Origin: an uncultured Rhodospirillales bacterium
Lineage (GTDB): Bacteria > Pseudomonadota > Alphaproteobacteria > CACIAM-22H2
Length of the DNA: 64,000 bases
Direction of reading: 5' to 3'
Assembly: GCA_937926175.1 (NCBI GenBank)
Contig: CALANV010000014.1
Coordinates: 1 to 64,000 of the forward strand
The translations under genes and the position numbers were made by a program. Positions 34,100 to 42,711 of the stretch are shown here, one piece after another. The notes below the pieces were generated by a model. That model did not search any database. It was not told the DNA's origin and was given only the letters and a program-made list of their open reading frames with translations. Positions within the stretch are counted from its first letter, which is position 1; each line of letters begins with the position of its first letter.

Positions 34100-35296
34100 A
34101 TGAAGATCGAAACGCAAGTCACCACGGCGGGCCGCAACCCGGAGGCGAACTTCGGTATCGTCAATCCTCCGGTTTATCACGCCTCGACCATTCTCTATCC
34201 GACGCTCGACGCCCTCGAGGCCGCGCAGAAGCACCGGGAGCCCGGCCGCCCCTATTACGGGCGCACCGGCACACCGACGACATTCGCCTTCGAAGAGGCG
34301 ATCGCGGAGATCGAGGGCGGATACCGTACGATCGCCGTCGGCTCCGGCGTGGCGGCCATCACCGTGTCGTTGATGGCGTTCGTCCGGGCCGGCGACCATA
34401 TCCTTGTCGCTGATAGCGTCTATGGCCCTACCCGGCGGTTCTGCGATTCGGTACTCGCGCGCTTCGGCGTCGAGACGACGTATTACGATCCACACATCGC
34501 GGGCGGCATAGCCGATCTGATACGGCCCGAGACACGCGTGATTTATCTCGAGAGTCCCGGCTCGCTCACCTTCGAGATCCAGGACGTCCCGGCGATCGTC
34601 GCGGCGGCAAAACGTGCCGGAATTGTCACCATCATGGACAATACTTGGGCAACTCCGATCTTCTTCCGTCCGCTCGATCATGGCGTCGACGTTTCGATTC
34701 AGTCGGCAACGAAATACATCGGCGGACATTCCGATCTCATGATGGGTACGATCACGACGTCGGAAGCCGTCTACTCACGCGTCCGGCACACGTTCAATGA
34801 TCTTGGCCATCACGCCGCACCGGACGATTGCTATCTCGCACTGCGCGGCCTACGAACCCTTGCCGTCCGCCTCAAAAGACATTTCGAGACCGGGCTCAAA
34901 CTTGCCGAATGGCTGAAGCAGCGGCCTGAAGTCGCCGTCGTGCACCATCCGGCACTACCCGAGGATCCGGGGCACGCCATCTGGCGTCGCGACTTCCGCG
35001 GCGCCAGCGGCCTTTTCGCATTCCAGCTGCAGCCCACGAGCCGGCCGGCATTGGCCGCAATGCTCGACGGCATGAAGCTGTTCGGCATGGGCTACAGTTG
35101 GGGTGGATACGAAAGCCTGCTTCTGCCGGTCGATCCGCGACCGCTCCGTACGGCTTGTCCCTGGTCGGCTCCGGGACCACTGCTCCGTCTCCACGCAGGG
35201 CTGGAAGATCCGGACGATCTGATCGCCGATCTGGAACAGGGCTTCGCCCGGCGTCGCGAGAGCGAGACTGCCCAGACTGAAACGAGGTCCGCATGA
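34100..35296 (+). CDS. metC: Cystathionine beta-lyase (Cys/Met metabolism PLP enzyme)
   Basis: 398-residue fold-type I PLP enzyme. The PLP lysine is K205 in QSATKYIGGHSD, with VDNTWATP-like MDNTWATPIFFRPLDHG before it and the YGRTGTPTT entry region near 50-60. The MGYSWGGYESL segment near 330 is typical of bacterial MetC. It would split cystathionine to homocysteine, pyruvate and ammonia. A cystathionine gamma-lyase or O-acetylhomocysteine role cannot be fully excluded. Its last codons overlap the hisI ATG by four bases. Confidence 0.87.
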   Translation: MKIETQVTTAGRNPEANFGIVNPPVYHASTILYPTLDALEAAQKHREPGRPYYGRTGTPTTFAFEEAIAEIEGGYRTIAVGSGVAAITVSLMAFVRAGDHILVADSVYGPTRRFCDSVLARFGVETTYYDPHIAGGIADLIRPETRVIYLESPGSLTFEIQDVPAIVAAAKRAGIVTIMDNTWATPIFFRPLDHGVDVSIQSATKYIGGHSDLMMGTITTSEAVYSRVRHTFNDLGHHAAPDDCYLALRGLRTLAVRLKRHFETGLKLAEWLKQRPEVAVVHHPALPEDPGHAIWRRDFRGASGLFAFQLQPTSRPALAAMLDGMKLFGMGYSWGGYESLLLPVDPRPLRTACPWSAPGPLLRLHAGLEDPDDLIADLEQGFARRRESETAQTETRSA

Positions 35297-35712
35297 CCAA
35301 GGATTCCGGGGCGACGATCGATGGCATCCTTGCCGAGATCGCCTTCAACGAAGACGGCCTCGTGCCGGCCATCGCGCAGCAGCACGACACGGGCGAGGTC
35401 CTGATGCTCGCCTGGATGAACAGATCCGCCGTCGAGAAGACGTTGCAAACCGGCGAGGCCTTCTACTGGTCCAGGTCGCGTCGGACGTTATGGCGAAAGG
35501 GCGAAACGTCCGGGCAGATCCAGCGGCTCGTCGAGTTCCGGCTCGACTGCGACGGCGATGCGGTGCTTCTTCTCGTCGATCAAGTCGGCGTCGCCTGTCA
35601 CACGGGACGCCGGAATTGCTTCTTCCGCGCACTGCGTAACGGCACCTTCGAGACGATCGCGCCCGTCATCGTCGATCCCGACCGTCTCTATGGCGGATCC
35701 GACAAGCGATAG
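35293..35712 (+). CDS. hisI: Phosphoribosyl-AMP cyclohydrolase
   Basis: 139-residue HisI, the third step of histidine synthesis, opening the adenine ring of phosphoribosyl-AMP. Family sequences include LMLAWMNRSAVEKTLQTGEA, YWSRSRRTLWRKGETSGQIQ, the metal-binding DCDGDAVLLLVDQVG and CHTGRRNCFF. No HisE domain is fused. No other his genes are nearby. It is translationally coupled to the lyase through an ATGA overlap and converges on the small PepSY-like gene. Confidence 0.95.
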   Translation: MTKDSGATIDGILAEIAFNEDGLVPAIAQQHDTGEVLMLAWMNRSAVEKTLQTGEAFYWSRSRRTLWRKGETSGQIQRLVEFRLDCDGDAVLLLVDQVGVACHTGRRNCFFRALRNGTFETIAPVIVDPDRLYGGSDKR

Positions 35713-35740
35713 ACTCGGCCTATGTAATTGGTTTGCCCTG

Positions 35741-36064
35741 TCAGTACGTGCTGCGGACGCTGCCGGTACGGGCATCGACCGTCAGGTTGACGTTCCGGCC
35801 GTCCTTCGTCGCTTTGGCTTCGTAATTGACGCCTTGTAACTGCAGCTCGTTGACGTTCGTGTAACCCTCCAGCTGCAACTTCGCGCGGATTTCGTCCTCA
35901 CTGAGGATCTTCGCACCCGAAGGCGGGGGCGTTTCGATCACGCGCGGTTCAGTCCGCGTGGTGGACGACGGCGGCGCGGTATTCGGTGTCTGGGCGGCTG
36001 CGAAGCTGCCGGTCGCGAGTGCGACAATCGCGACAATGGGCATCAGGCTGGCCTTCCTAAGCAC
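35741..36064 (-). CDS. Small exported PepSY-like protein
   Basis: 107 residues from a GTG at 36064, preceded by GGAGGAG about eight bases upstream. The signal peptide (MLRKASLMPIVAIVALATGS) is cleaved near AAA-Q. A Thr/Pro-rich spacer follows, then one PepSY-type module: LSEDEIRAKLQLEGYTNV, then VNYEAKATKDGRNVNLTVDA and the closing TGSV. PepSY domains often inhibit proteases or modulate envelope proteins, but this protein's role is unknown. An ATG at 36220 would add 52 implausible residues. Confidence 0.78.
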   Translation of the reverse strand: MLRKASLMPIVAIVALATGSFAAAQTPNTAPPSSTTRTEPRVIETPPPSGAKILSEDEIRAKLQLEGYTNVNELQLQGVNYEAKATKDGRNVNLTVDARTGSVRSTY

Positions 36065-36282
36065 CTGCTCTCCTCCGTTAGTCTGAACACGCCGACAGCC
36101 CTCTCTGCCGGCTAAAACGTCGAAACCAAACGACACAATCCCGTGCCGGTTCCGCGTCGATCCAGAACTGGTGCAAGGCAGGTGACGCACAAATATTTTC
36201 ACTACCTGAAGCTTTGCCAAAACGTTTTATTAACCTTTTTTAACCACGCTGCATCAAGGCTAACTCTTCCGAGTCGGCATTG

Positions 36283-36498
36283 ATGACTTTCATCATCTTT
36301 GTAGTCGCCTGCTTGCAGACCAATCCCGGTGACTGCATCGGCGAGCGCATCGATCTCCCCGAGGTCACGACGGCCATCGGCTGCCATCTCGTCGGCTACT
36401 TCCGCCTCGAAGAGTGGGCCCGCGAACACGCCGACCGCATCATCAAAGAGGCTAGCTGCATGGCACGACCGATCCAAGCTGCGGGAGGGCAGTCCTGA
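36283..36498 (+). CDS. Small unknown protein with paired cysteines
   Basis: 71 residues from the ATG at 36283. A hydrophobic start MTFIIFVVACLQTNPGDC is followed by LPEVTTAIGCHLVGYFRLEEW and REHADRIIKEASC. Four cysteines and the pattern C-x8-C then GC recall small proteins found in many alphaproteobacteria, but I cannot give a family name. The stop overlaps the start of the next small gene (TGATG), suggesting coupled translation. It is the first of four short genes before the phosphatase. Confidence 0.55.
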   Translation: MTFIIFVVACLQTNPGDCIGERIDLPEVTTAIGCHLVGYFRLEEWAREHADRIIKEASCMARPIQAAGGQS

Positions 36499-36743
36499 TG
36501 CCCCGTCCCGACGAACCCCGTGAACTTAACCACGACGACATCATTGCCGTCGCCCAGGAATGCCTTGACGAGGGGGTGGATGCTTACGAAATCGCCCTCG
36601 CCCTCTGGATCCTCCGATCGGCGTTCACCGATTTCTTCGGCCCCCGCTATCGTGGTGTCCACCGCCAAGCTTTCCTGACCTGGAAACGAGCGATCATCGA
36701 GCGCAACGTCGCCCCGAAACCGCGCCAGCGTCCCGCTACCTGA
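36498..36743 (+). CDS. Small unknown soluble protein
   Basis: 81 residues, starting MPRPDEPRELNHDDIIAVAQ and continuing with CLDEGVDAYEIALALWILRS and FFGPRYRGVHRQAFLTWKRA. It looks fully helical and soluble, with no signal peptide. The TGATG overlap with the preceding gene supports its reality. A 14-bp hairpin 34 bases after the stop probably ends the transcript. No function is proposed. Confidence 0.5.
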   Translation: MPRPDEPRELNHDDIIAVAQECLDEGVDAYEIALALWILRSAFTDFFGPRYRGVHRQAFLTWKRAIIERNVAPKPRQRPAT

Positions 36744-36776
36744 GGGCACACGCCCCTGACATGATATTCATATTCG

Positions 36777-36815
36777 GAGCCGTGCCGGCGGACTTCGCCG
36801 GCACGGCTCGGATTT
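36777..36815 (+). terminator. Strong hairpin after the first small-gene pair
   Basis: A perfect 14-bp stem (36777-36790 with 36796-36809) around a GACTT loop is followed by GGATTT. The T-run is weak, but stem strength and position 34 bases after a stop codon support termination. Confidence 0.75.
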
Positions 36816-37041
36816 CGACTGCTTGGCCTTCCGGCTGAACACGCAGCGGACAGCCTCGACTTCCCGTCAATTTCCTCCCGCTGCGGTACTATCCTGCCTT
36901 AGTCCATCTGAACCGTTCCGCCTCCAGCGAACTTTCTTTGTTCTGCCGCGTTGTTCGCGAGCAGCAGGCGCACCCTTTGACCGCACCATCCCCCGGGAAA
37001 CCGGGTCTCCGGACGCGTCATACCAGTTGGAGGTGGACGGA

Positions 37042-37242
37042 ATGAGCGAAACAATGGCGGCCGAAAAGGCCGCGCTGGCCCGCTTCGAGCGCGCACGAAA
37101 CGCCGGCGCAGCTGAAAAGACGGCGCTGAACCTGGCCGCTTGGGCATGGCTTGAACAGCGCCCGACCGACACGCTTTCGAACGCCCTTCAGGAGGTAACG
37201 CGGATCGTCCGAAAAGGCGCCTTGGCACGGCAGTCGCCCTGA
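37042..37242 (+). CDS. Small unknown helical protein
   Basis: 66 residues beginning MSETMAAEKAALARFERARN. GGAGG lies eight bases before the ATG, which decides this start over the longer frame from 36823. The sequence is Ala-rich and helical (AAEKTALNLAAWAWLEQRPT, NALQEVTRIVRKGALARQSP), ending basic. No family is recognised. The next gene starts 56 bases downstream. Confidence 0.5.
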   Translation: MSETMAAEKAALARFERARNAGAAEKTALNLAAWAWLEQRPTDTLSNALQEVTRIVRKGALARQSP

Positions 37243-37298
37243 CGGCCGATGAATGCCATGCCGATATCCGCTGACGCCGAGTCGGCTGGAGGCCGGCC

Positions 37299-37544
37299 GT
37301 GAACCTGACGACCGGCATCATCAACGTCTACGAGGCCGCACGCGCGCGCGGAGAGTCGCGTTGCGACGCCTTTGTCCGTGCCGTACGGTTCTATCGTACT
37401 CGACGGCCGGACCTCCCCGTCGATCGCGCCGGCACTGAGGTTGCGCGCATTCTCCTGTCGGCTGCGCACCGGCCCCACGGTGTCGAACACGCGACGTCGG
37501 AATTGTCCCCGCCGGCGAAAGTCAGCTATGCTGAGACGAACTGA
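37299..37544 (+). CDS. Small unknown protein next to the phosphatase gene
   Basis: 81 residues from a GTG with GGAGG six bases upstream. The sequence NLTTGIINVYEAARARGESR and CDAFVRAVRFYRTRRPDLPV is helical and basic. The stop overlaps the phosphatase ATG (TGATG), so the two are likely translated together, and it may act with the phosphatase. No family is recognised. Confidence 0.5.
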   Translation: MNLTTGIINVYEAARARGESRCDAFVRAVRFYRTRRPDLPVDRAGTEVARILLSAAHRPHGVEHATSELSPPAKVSYAETN

Positions 37545-38176
37545 TGGCTGTAGCCCCTTCGGACAGGGGTACGTCGAAATTCCTGGTGATCGTGAACATC
37601 GAGTTCGTCCACTTCAAGCTGACCGTCTGTGGTATCGAGGAGTTGACTGGGCATTGTGATGTCGGCGTCAGCCACGTGCTGTCGATTCTTGATCCCGGTT
37701 ACCCATCCCCACCGGCCTTCGGCAGCTTCGGCGAGCATGAGCGTCTGGAACTGCGTTTCAACGATGTGATCGAAGACATCGAGGGCTGCGTGCCCCCGCA
37801 GCCCGCGGACGTCGAACGCCTCCTTGCCTTCGGGCAGGATCTCATGCACGAGTCCGCCACAGGCACACACCTGCTTGTGCACTGTCATGCAGGAATCTCG
37901 CGTTCGACCGCCGCAATGACCCTGATCCTTGCACAGGCGCGACCCGACCGACCTGCGGCGGATGCGCTTGCCGAAGTCGTGCGGATCCGGCCGCGAGCTT
38001 GGCCAAACCTGCGCATACTTGAGCTGGGCGACATGTTGCTCAACCGCGGTGGTGAGATCGTCGCTGCCGCACGCGCCCATTATCGGACGATAATGGCGCA
38101 ACGACCGGAGTTTGTCGCCGCGATGGTCGCCGCGGGGCGCAGCCGCGAGGTCGAGCTCGCCCGCACCCCAGCGTGA
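37544..38176 (+). CDS. Tyrosine/dual-specificity-like protein phosphatase
   Basis: 210 residues with the cysteine-phosphatase loop H-C114-H-A-G-I-S-R120-S (CX5R), which forms the phosphocysteine intermediate. The general-acid region is probably around RFNDVIEDIEG. The segment LTVCGIEELTGH followed by GVSHVLSILDPG is typical of a family of alphaproteobacterial phosphatase-like proteins. The substrate is unknown. The first about 18 residues are not family-like, so translation may begin at a GTG inside. It is coupled to the preceding small gene. Confidence 0.8.
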   Translation: MAVAPSDRGTSKFLVIVNIEFVHFKLTVCGIEELTGHCDVGVSHVLSILDPGYPSPPAFGSFGEHERLELRFNDVIEDIEGCVPPQPADVERLLAFGQDLMHESATGTHLLVHCHAGISRSTAAMTLILAQARPDRPAADALAEVVRIRPRAWPNLRILELGDMLLNRGGEIVAAARAHYRTIMAQRPEFVAAMVAAGRSREVELARTPA

Positions 38177-38704
38177 CGCGGGAATAAACAAGACAGCGTG
38201 CCATAGTTGTTTGAGTGCGCCTTGTCGCAACGGCCACCCGAACATCGTAGCGCCCCCTGTTTTCGCGGCCCTCTCGTGCTTCCTCCGATGCAGGGGATCA
38301 GCGACCTGCTTCCGGTTGGTGGCGTGCCGAGCCGCGGGGACAGATTGCATGGCGCATGGCGCTGTCCGCTGCACGGCAGCTCCTGAAACTGCTGGATTCG
38401 AGATGCCCTTCCCTGCCATGGGGCTGGTTCTGCCCATGTAACATCTCTTCTCGTCGCCCCTCGAACGACCCCACGCCCAGTCGGAAGAGTCCTTCGACGT
38501 TGGCGTAATCGTTCCTGACAAACTGTCATAAATCCAAGTGCCGGTCGTCTTTCGATAGATGCCAACCTTGAATCTCTGACTCGCAAGACGCCATCGCAAC
38601 GCGCCCCCAACGGAACACGCCTGCAGCCTGTCCGTTTAGGCTCCAGCTTTCTCTTGAGGCGTTCTTGTCTTCCGCCTCGATGCCGCTGCCAGCCGGGGCT
38701 CCCG
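38177..38704. other. 528-base region without a supported gene
   Basis: Frames on both strands are open but lack ribosome sites or recognisable domains. A minus-strand stretch near 38530-38600 reads RFKVGIYRKTTGTWIYDSL, which looks protein-like and may be a decayed gene end. A palindrome TGACA-AAC-TGTCA is at 38516-38528. The glgX promoter should lie here. Confidence 0.55.
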
Positions 38705-40909
38705 ATGAAGCACGCTATATCCGGGCTTCAAATCCAGAATCAGGCTCGCATACGCGAGGGACGTCCCTTTCCCTTGGGTGCGACATGGGACGGACTCGGG
38801 GTGAATTTCGCGTTGTTCTCCGCGCACGCGACCAAGGTTGAACTCTGCCTGTTCGACGCCGACGGCCGGCGGGAGCTTCAACGAATCGAACTTCCCGAGT
38901 TCACGGATGAAGTCTGGCACGGCTATCTGCCTGATGCGCGTCCCGGAACCGTTTACGGTTATCGCGTGCATGGCCCCTACGATCCGGCAAGCGGCCATCG
39001 CTTCAATCCCAACAAGCTGCTGATTGATCCTTACGCGAAGGGTCTGATCGGAACGTTGAGATGGCACGAAGCCGTCTTCGGCTATCGTGTCGGCTCTCCG
39101 CGTCAGGACCTTTCATTCGACAGGCGCGACAGCGCGCCCTATGTGCCGAAATGCCGCGTGGTCGATCCGGCGTTCACCTGGGGACGCGAGCGCGCTCCTG
39201 AGACGCCGTGGGAGCGGACGGTCATCTACGAGCTGCATGTCCGCGGCTTCACGAAGATGCACCCGGCTGTCCCTGCCGAACTGCGCGGAACCTATGCCGG
39301 GATGGGTCAACCCGACGTCGTCGCCTATCTCAAGGCACTCGGAATCACCGCCATCGAGCTCCTGCCTGTGCACGCCTTCATCGACGACTACCATCTGCTG
39401 GAGAAAGGCCTCCGCAATTATTGGGGCTACAATACGATCGCGTTCTTCGCCCCGGAGCCGCGTTACTCGGGCACCGGCCGCATCGACGAATTCAAGGAAA
39501 TGGTCGCACGCTTGCACGATGCTGGAATCGAGGTCATCATCGACGTCGTGTACAACCACACGGCCGAAGGCAACGAGCTGGGGCCGACCCTGAGCTTCAA
39601 AGGAATCGACAACGCCTCGTACTACCGTCTGATTCCGGACAACCGGCGCCACTACATCAACGATACGGGTACGGGCAATACCCTGAATCTCAGCCATCCG
39701 CGCGTGCTGCAGATGGTCACCGACTCGCTCCGTTACTGGGTCGAGGAGATGCACGTCGACGGCTTCCGGTTCGATCTCGCGACGATCCTCGCGCGCGAAC
39801 CGCACGGATTTGACGAGGGGGGTGGCTTTCTCGACAGCTGCCGTCAGGATCCGGTTCTGTCGCGCGTCAAACTGATCGCCGAACCGTGGGACATCGGCCC
39901 TGGCGGATACCAGGTCGGCGGGTTTCCGCCGGGTTGGGCCGAATGGAATGATCGGTTCCGCGACACGGTGCGAAGCTACTGGCGAGGTGATGAGGGCCGC
40001 CTTCCCGATCTTGCGGCACGGATCACGGCATCCGGTGACCTTTTCAATCGTCGCGGGCGGAAGCCTTGGGCGAGCATCAATTTCATCACGGCCCATGACG
40101 GTTTCACGCTTCACGACCTCGTCTCGTACAACGACAAGCACAACGAGGCAAACGGTGAAGGCAATCAAGACGGTCACTCGAACAATCTGAGTTGGAACCA
40201 TGGCGTCGAAGGCCCCACCGACGACCCCGAGATCAAAGCGCTCCGCGAGCGCCAGAAGCGGAACATGCTGGCGACTCTGATCCTCTCGCAGGGAACGCCG
40301 ATGATACTGGCGGGGGACGAGTTCGGCCGTACCCAGCAAGGCAACAACAACGCATACTGTCAGGATAACGAAATCAACTGGATCGACTGGGAGCACGTCG
40401 ACGAATCGGGATACGCCCTGATCGATTTCGTTCGCAAACTGATCATGCTCCGCCAAACCTACCCGATCCTGCGGCGGAGCCGCTTCCTGACCGGCGCATA
40501 TAACGAAGCGCTCGGAATCAAGGACATTACCTGGCTCACGCCCGCCGACGATGAAATGACGCCAGCGCACTGGAACGACCCGGCAGCACGTTGCCTCGGC
40601 ATCGTCCTCGACGGCCGCGCACAAGCCGCCGGGCTGCGCAAGCCGGCCTCCGACGTGACGCTGCTTTTCGTACTGAACGCCTATCATGACGTCATACGTT
40701 TCAAACTGCCGGCCGTGGTCGGCGGATCGAGATGGGAGCTTCTGTTCGACACGAACATCCCGGATCTCGAGCCGGCTACCGTCTTCAGCAGCGGGCACGA
40801 ATACGAGGTCACCGGACGCTCGGTCCTCATGTTCGCGCTCGTGCCGGATCACCAGCGGGCGCGCATAGAGGTCGAAGAGCTCGAAGCCGCCGTATCGACG
40901 CCCAGATAG
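38705..40909 (+). CDS. glgX: Glycogen debranching enzyme GlgX
   Basis: 734-residue GH13 enzyme that removes short branches from glycogen. An N-terminal CBM48-type domain (GATWDGLGVNFALFSAHATK) precedes the TIM barrel. Catalytic residues are D357 in DGFRFDLATIL, E393 in LIAEPWDIGPGG and D465 in ITAHDGFTL. Length fits isoamylase/GlgX. The ATG at 38705 was chosen because the conserved N-terminus begins there; an upstream in-frame start at 38654 has no ribosome site. No other glg genes are in the window, so its partners are elsewhere. A long open frame on the opposite strand is a GC-codon artefact. Confidence 0.95.
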   Translation: MKHAISGLQIQNQARIREGRPFPLGATWDGLGVNFALFSAHATKVELCLFDADGRRELQRIELPEFTDEVWHGYLPDARPGTVYGYRVHGPYDPASGHRFNPNKLLIDPYAKGLIGTLRWHEAVFGYRVGSPRQDLSFDRRDSAPYVPKCRVVDPAFTWGRERAPETPWERTVIYELHVRGFTKMHPAVPAELRGTYAGMGQPDVVAYLKALGITAIELLPVHAFIDDYHLLEKGLRNYWGYNTIAFFAPEPRYSGTGRIDEFKEMVARLHDAGIEVIIDVVYNHTAEGNELGPTLSFKGIDNASYYRLIPDNRRHYINDTGTGNTLNLSHPRVLQMVTDSLRYWVEEMHVDGFRFDLATILAREPHGFDEGGGFLDSCRQDPVLSRVKLIAEPWDIGPGGYQVGGFPPGWAEWNDRFRDTVRSYWRGDEGRLPDLAARITASGDLFNRRGRKPWASINFITAHDGFTLHDLVSYNDKHNEANGEGNQDGHSNNLSWNHGVEGPTDDPEIKALRERQKRNMLATLILSQGTPMILAGDEFGRTQQGNNNAYCQDNEINWIDWEHVDESGYALIDFVRKLIMLRQTYPILRRSRFLTGAYNEALGIKDITWLTPADDEMTPAHWNDPAARCLGIVLDGRAQAAGLRKPASDVTLLFVLNAYHDVIRFKLPAVVGGSRWELLFDTNIPDLEPATVFSSGHEYEVTGRSVLMFALVPDHQRARIEVEELEAAVSTPR

Positions 40910-41273
40910 GCGGCACGACCACGGGCAGTGGCGCTTCCCCTCTTCGGCGGATCTCGTCGGCCGGCGGATCGTACGTTTTAAGTTCTTCGACCGGGGAACC
41001 CGACCTGTACGCCACTTGATCCTACCAACCTCGGGCTCGCGCGACCGGATCGTCGCCGTACGCGCGTAGGCCACAACCTTCGAGCCAAGGGAACGGTATC
41101 ACGAGGGGCCACGCCGTGAAGGTGACCATCGGCCTGCCCATCGCGGATGTTAGGGCCGACAGGTCGAAGATCCGTTGCCCTCTGCCGTCCGATTGGATAG
41201 GGGGCCGCGTGCGGTTGGAACACGCGCCGGACCGGGTCGTTAGCGCTACGATTGTGATCGTGGAGGCGCTGCC
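40910..41273. other. 364-base region after glgX with no supported gene
   Basis: No frame with a good start, no tRNA and no strong terminator hairpin was found. Composition is similar to the flanks. The ribosome site of the next small gene is at 41262-41266. Confidence 0.55.
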
Positions 41274-41558
41274 ATGGGTCGTCCGCCACGGAGACAGCTG
41301 TTGTACGTCACACGGGAAGCTCCACCGCGTCCCCATCGGATGGCAGGTGAAGCGATGCCTGCCCTCTGGGCCCTGGCGGCCGCCGCCGGTATCACCTTCG
41401 CCATCTTCAGCGCCCTCCTGATCGGCTGGAACACGACGATGCGCCCGGAGCGGCCGGCTCCTGAAGACTTTCCCGGCAGGATCGTCTTCGTCAGCGACGC
41501 GCCTGCTGGATCGAAATTTCAGGCATCGGATGGGACGGACTGGGTGCCGCTCGGATGA
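41274..41558 (+). CDS. Small single-pass membrane protein of unknown function
   Basis: 94 residues. GGAGG lies seven bases before the ATG. A basic N-terminus (MGRPPRRQLLYVTREAPPRP) precedes one membrane helix (about 28-50, LWALAAAAGITFAIFSALL), then a short outer domain PAPEDFPGRIVFVSDAPAGS ending DGTDWVPLG. An internal ATG at 41355 would start right at the helix. Its last 40 bases overlap the end of the oppositely oriented methyltransferase pseudogene. No family recognised. Confidence 0.5.
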   Translation: MGRPPRRQLLYVTREAPPRPHRMAGEAMPALWALAAAAGITFAIFSALLIGWNTTMRPERPAPEDFPGRIVFVSDAPAGSKFQASDGTDWVPLG

Positions 41559-42390
41559 GGCACCGTCAGCCAAATTCGCGCGCCTAGGATACGAAGATCC
41601 TCGGTGCGCCACCACTTATATGGCGAGAAAAATCGCCATCTGAGGCGCCGCCGAAAGTCTGCAAAGTATGCAGGATCAACCGTGTCACTGATTTCAGTGT
41701 CGACGACCTGGAATCCGGCTGCTTTAAACACGGCGATTACTTCAGACGCGCGCCATTGGCAGCCGAACTCGAAATTAGCGGCCCGCGCCTCCTCCTGAAA
41801 CTCGCGCCGCAACATCAGTAGATGTTCAAGCGGACGATCGAAATTACGATGGTCGCGAAAATCTACTTGATGATAGTGGATCGCGCCCGGCTTGGATACA
41901 CGACGCGGCTCTCGCGCGGCCGCGTCGAGGTTAGCGATATGTTCCAGGACGGCGATTGAAACGACGATATCGAAGCTTCCATCGGGAATCGACGACATCC
42001 CATCCGTTCCGCCGACTCCGCGATGGTCGTGATAACGCCGTCATATCCGCCTTGCTCGATGACACGATCGAGCGCCGGCGATTTACCAACTAACGACCGA
42101 ACCTCGCGGTAGAGCGTGGGATGATCGTCCGGGGCCCAAGTGGACAAAAAAGGATCGACAACCGTTACTTTGGCGCCGCGATCAACCATCAAGATTTGAG
42201 GCGCGAAGTCATGGCCGGGGCCAATTTCAAGAACACTGGCCCCAGCCCACGAAATGCCGTGCGCGGATAGATTGCGATCATAAACGTCGATAACCCGCAA
42301 GGCATAGTCGGCAGCCGCCGATATGTCTGGTCGCGTGCTCACACACTTATGGTAGCAAATAACCTGCTGAGGTGAAGCCGCACTTTTCAA
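41519..42390 (-). pseudogene. SAM-dependent methyltransferase split by a frameshift
   Basis: Two overlapping minus-strand frames together encode one class I methyltransferase. The first (from 42390) carries SAM motif I VLEIGPGHDFAPQI and an acidic strand-2 end VTVVDPF. The second (41998 down to 41519) continues with SIPDGSFDIVVSIAVLEHIA, the post-motif region, and ends with AVFKAAGFQVVDTEIS and a C-terminal region. The join is at 41996-42005, where CATCC is duplicated in tandem. Removing one copy restores a single frame reading AESAERMSSIPDGSFDIVV. The enzyme is probably inactive unless slippage restores the frame. Substrate unknown. Confidence 0.82.
41996..42005. repeat. 5-bp tandem duplication at the methyltransferase frameshift
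   Basis: CATCC at 41996-42000 is repeated at 42001-42005 (GGATG twice on the coding strand). Loss of one copy joins the two halves of the methyltransferase in one frame. Confidence 0.9.
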
Positions 42391-42486
42391 AGCGTGCCAC
42401 CGACCGCAGCGGCACTATGGCGTCACGTCCGTCTTTGGATGCGCTCGCGATGATGCCGCGTTGTCGCCATGAGCCGCCCGACGCGC

Positions 42487-42711
42487 TCAGCCTCTTTCAA
42501 AAACCTCAAACATCGAGCGGAAATCAGGGGGTAGAGGCACTGGGGGTGCAACAATGGTCCTTATGTCATCGCGGTCCCCGCAACGCGAGCACGTGAGCCG
42601 ACACGCAAGGTCGATGATTGGTGTATCGGGCGGGAGCGCCGCTAGATCGAGCCGGGCATTGTGGCGGTACTTCGGGCAATAGACCGTGACCGTGTGACAG
42701 TATTTCGTCAA
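42487..42711 (-). CDS. Small zinc-ribbon-like protein with one altered ligand
   Basis: 74 residues. Sequence YCPKYRHNARLDLAALPP is followed about 25 residues later by CRLTCSRCGDRDDIR. Comparable alphaproteobacterial small proteins have a CxxC knuckle in each half; here the first would be C-P-K-Y, with tyrosine in place of the second cysteine. Another cysteine (C5) or histidine could substitute. It lies in the accessory patch between glgX and tRNA-Arg. Function unknown, possibly nucleic-acid or protein binding. Confidence 0.6.
   Translation of the reverse strand: MTKYCHTVTVYCPKYRHNARLDLAALPPDTPIIDLACRLTCSRCGDRDDIRTIVAPPVPLPPDFRSMFEVFERG

Noticed and set aside
38080..38610. Minus-strand frame between the phosphatase and glgX genes
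   Set aside because: It overlaps the end of the phosphatase gene on the other strand, lacks a ribosome site and is low-complexity; only a short stretch looks protein-like, too little to call a gene.
39113..41074. 653-codon open frame on the minus strand opposite glgX
   Set aside because: It lies wholly opposite a glgX with intact catalytic residues, has no domain resemblance, and is rich in Arg, Asp and Val as expected for the shadow of GC-rich coding DNA.
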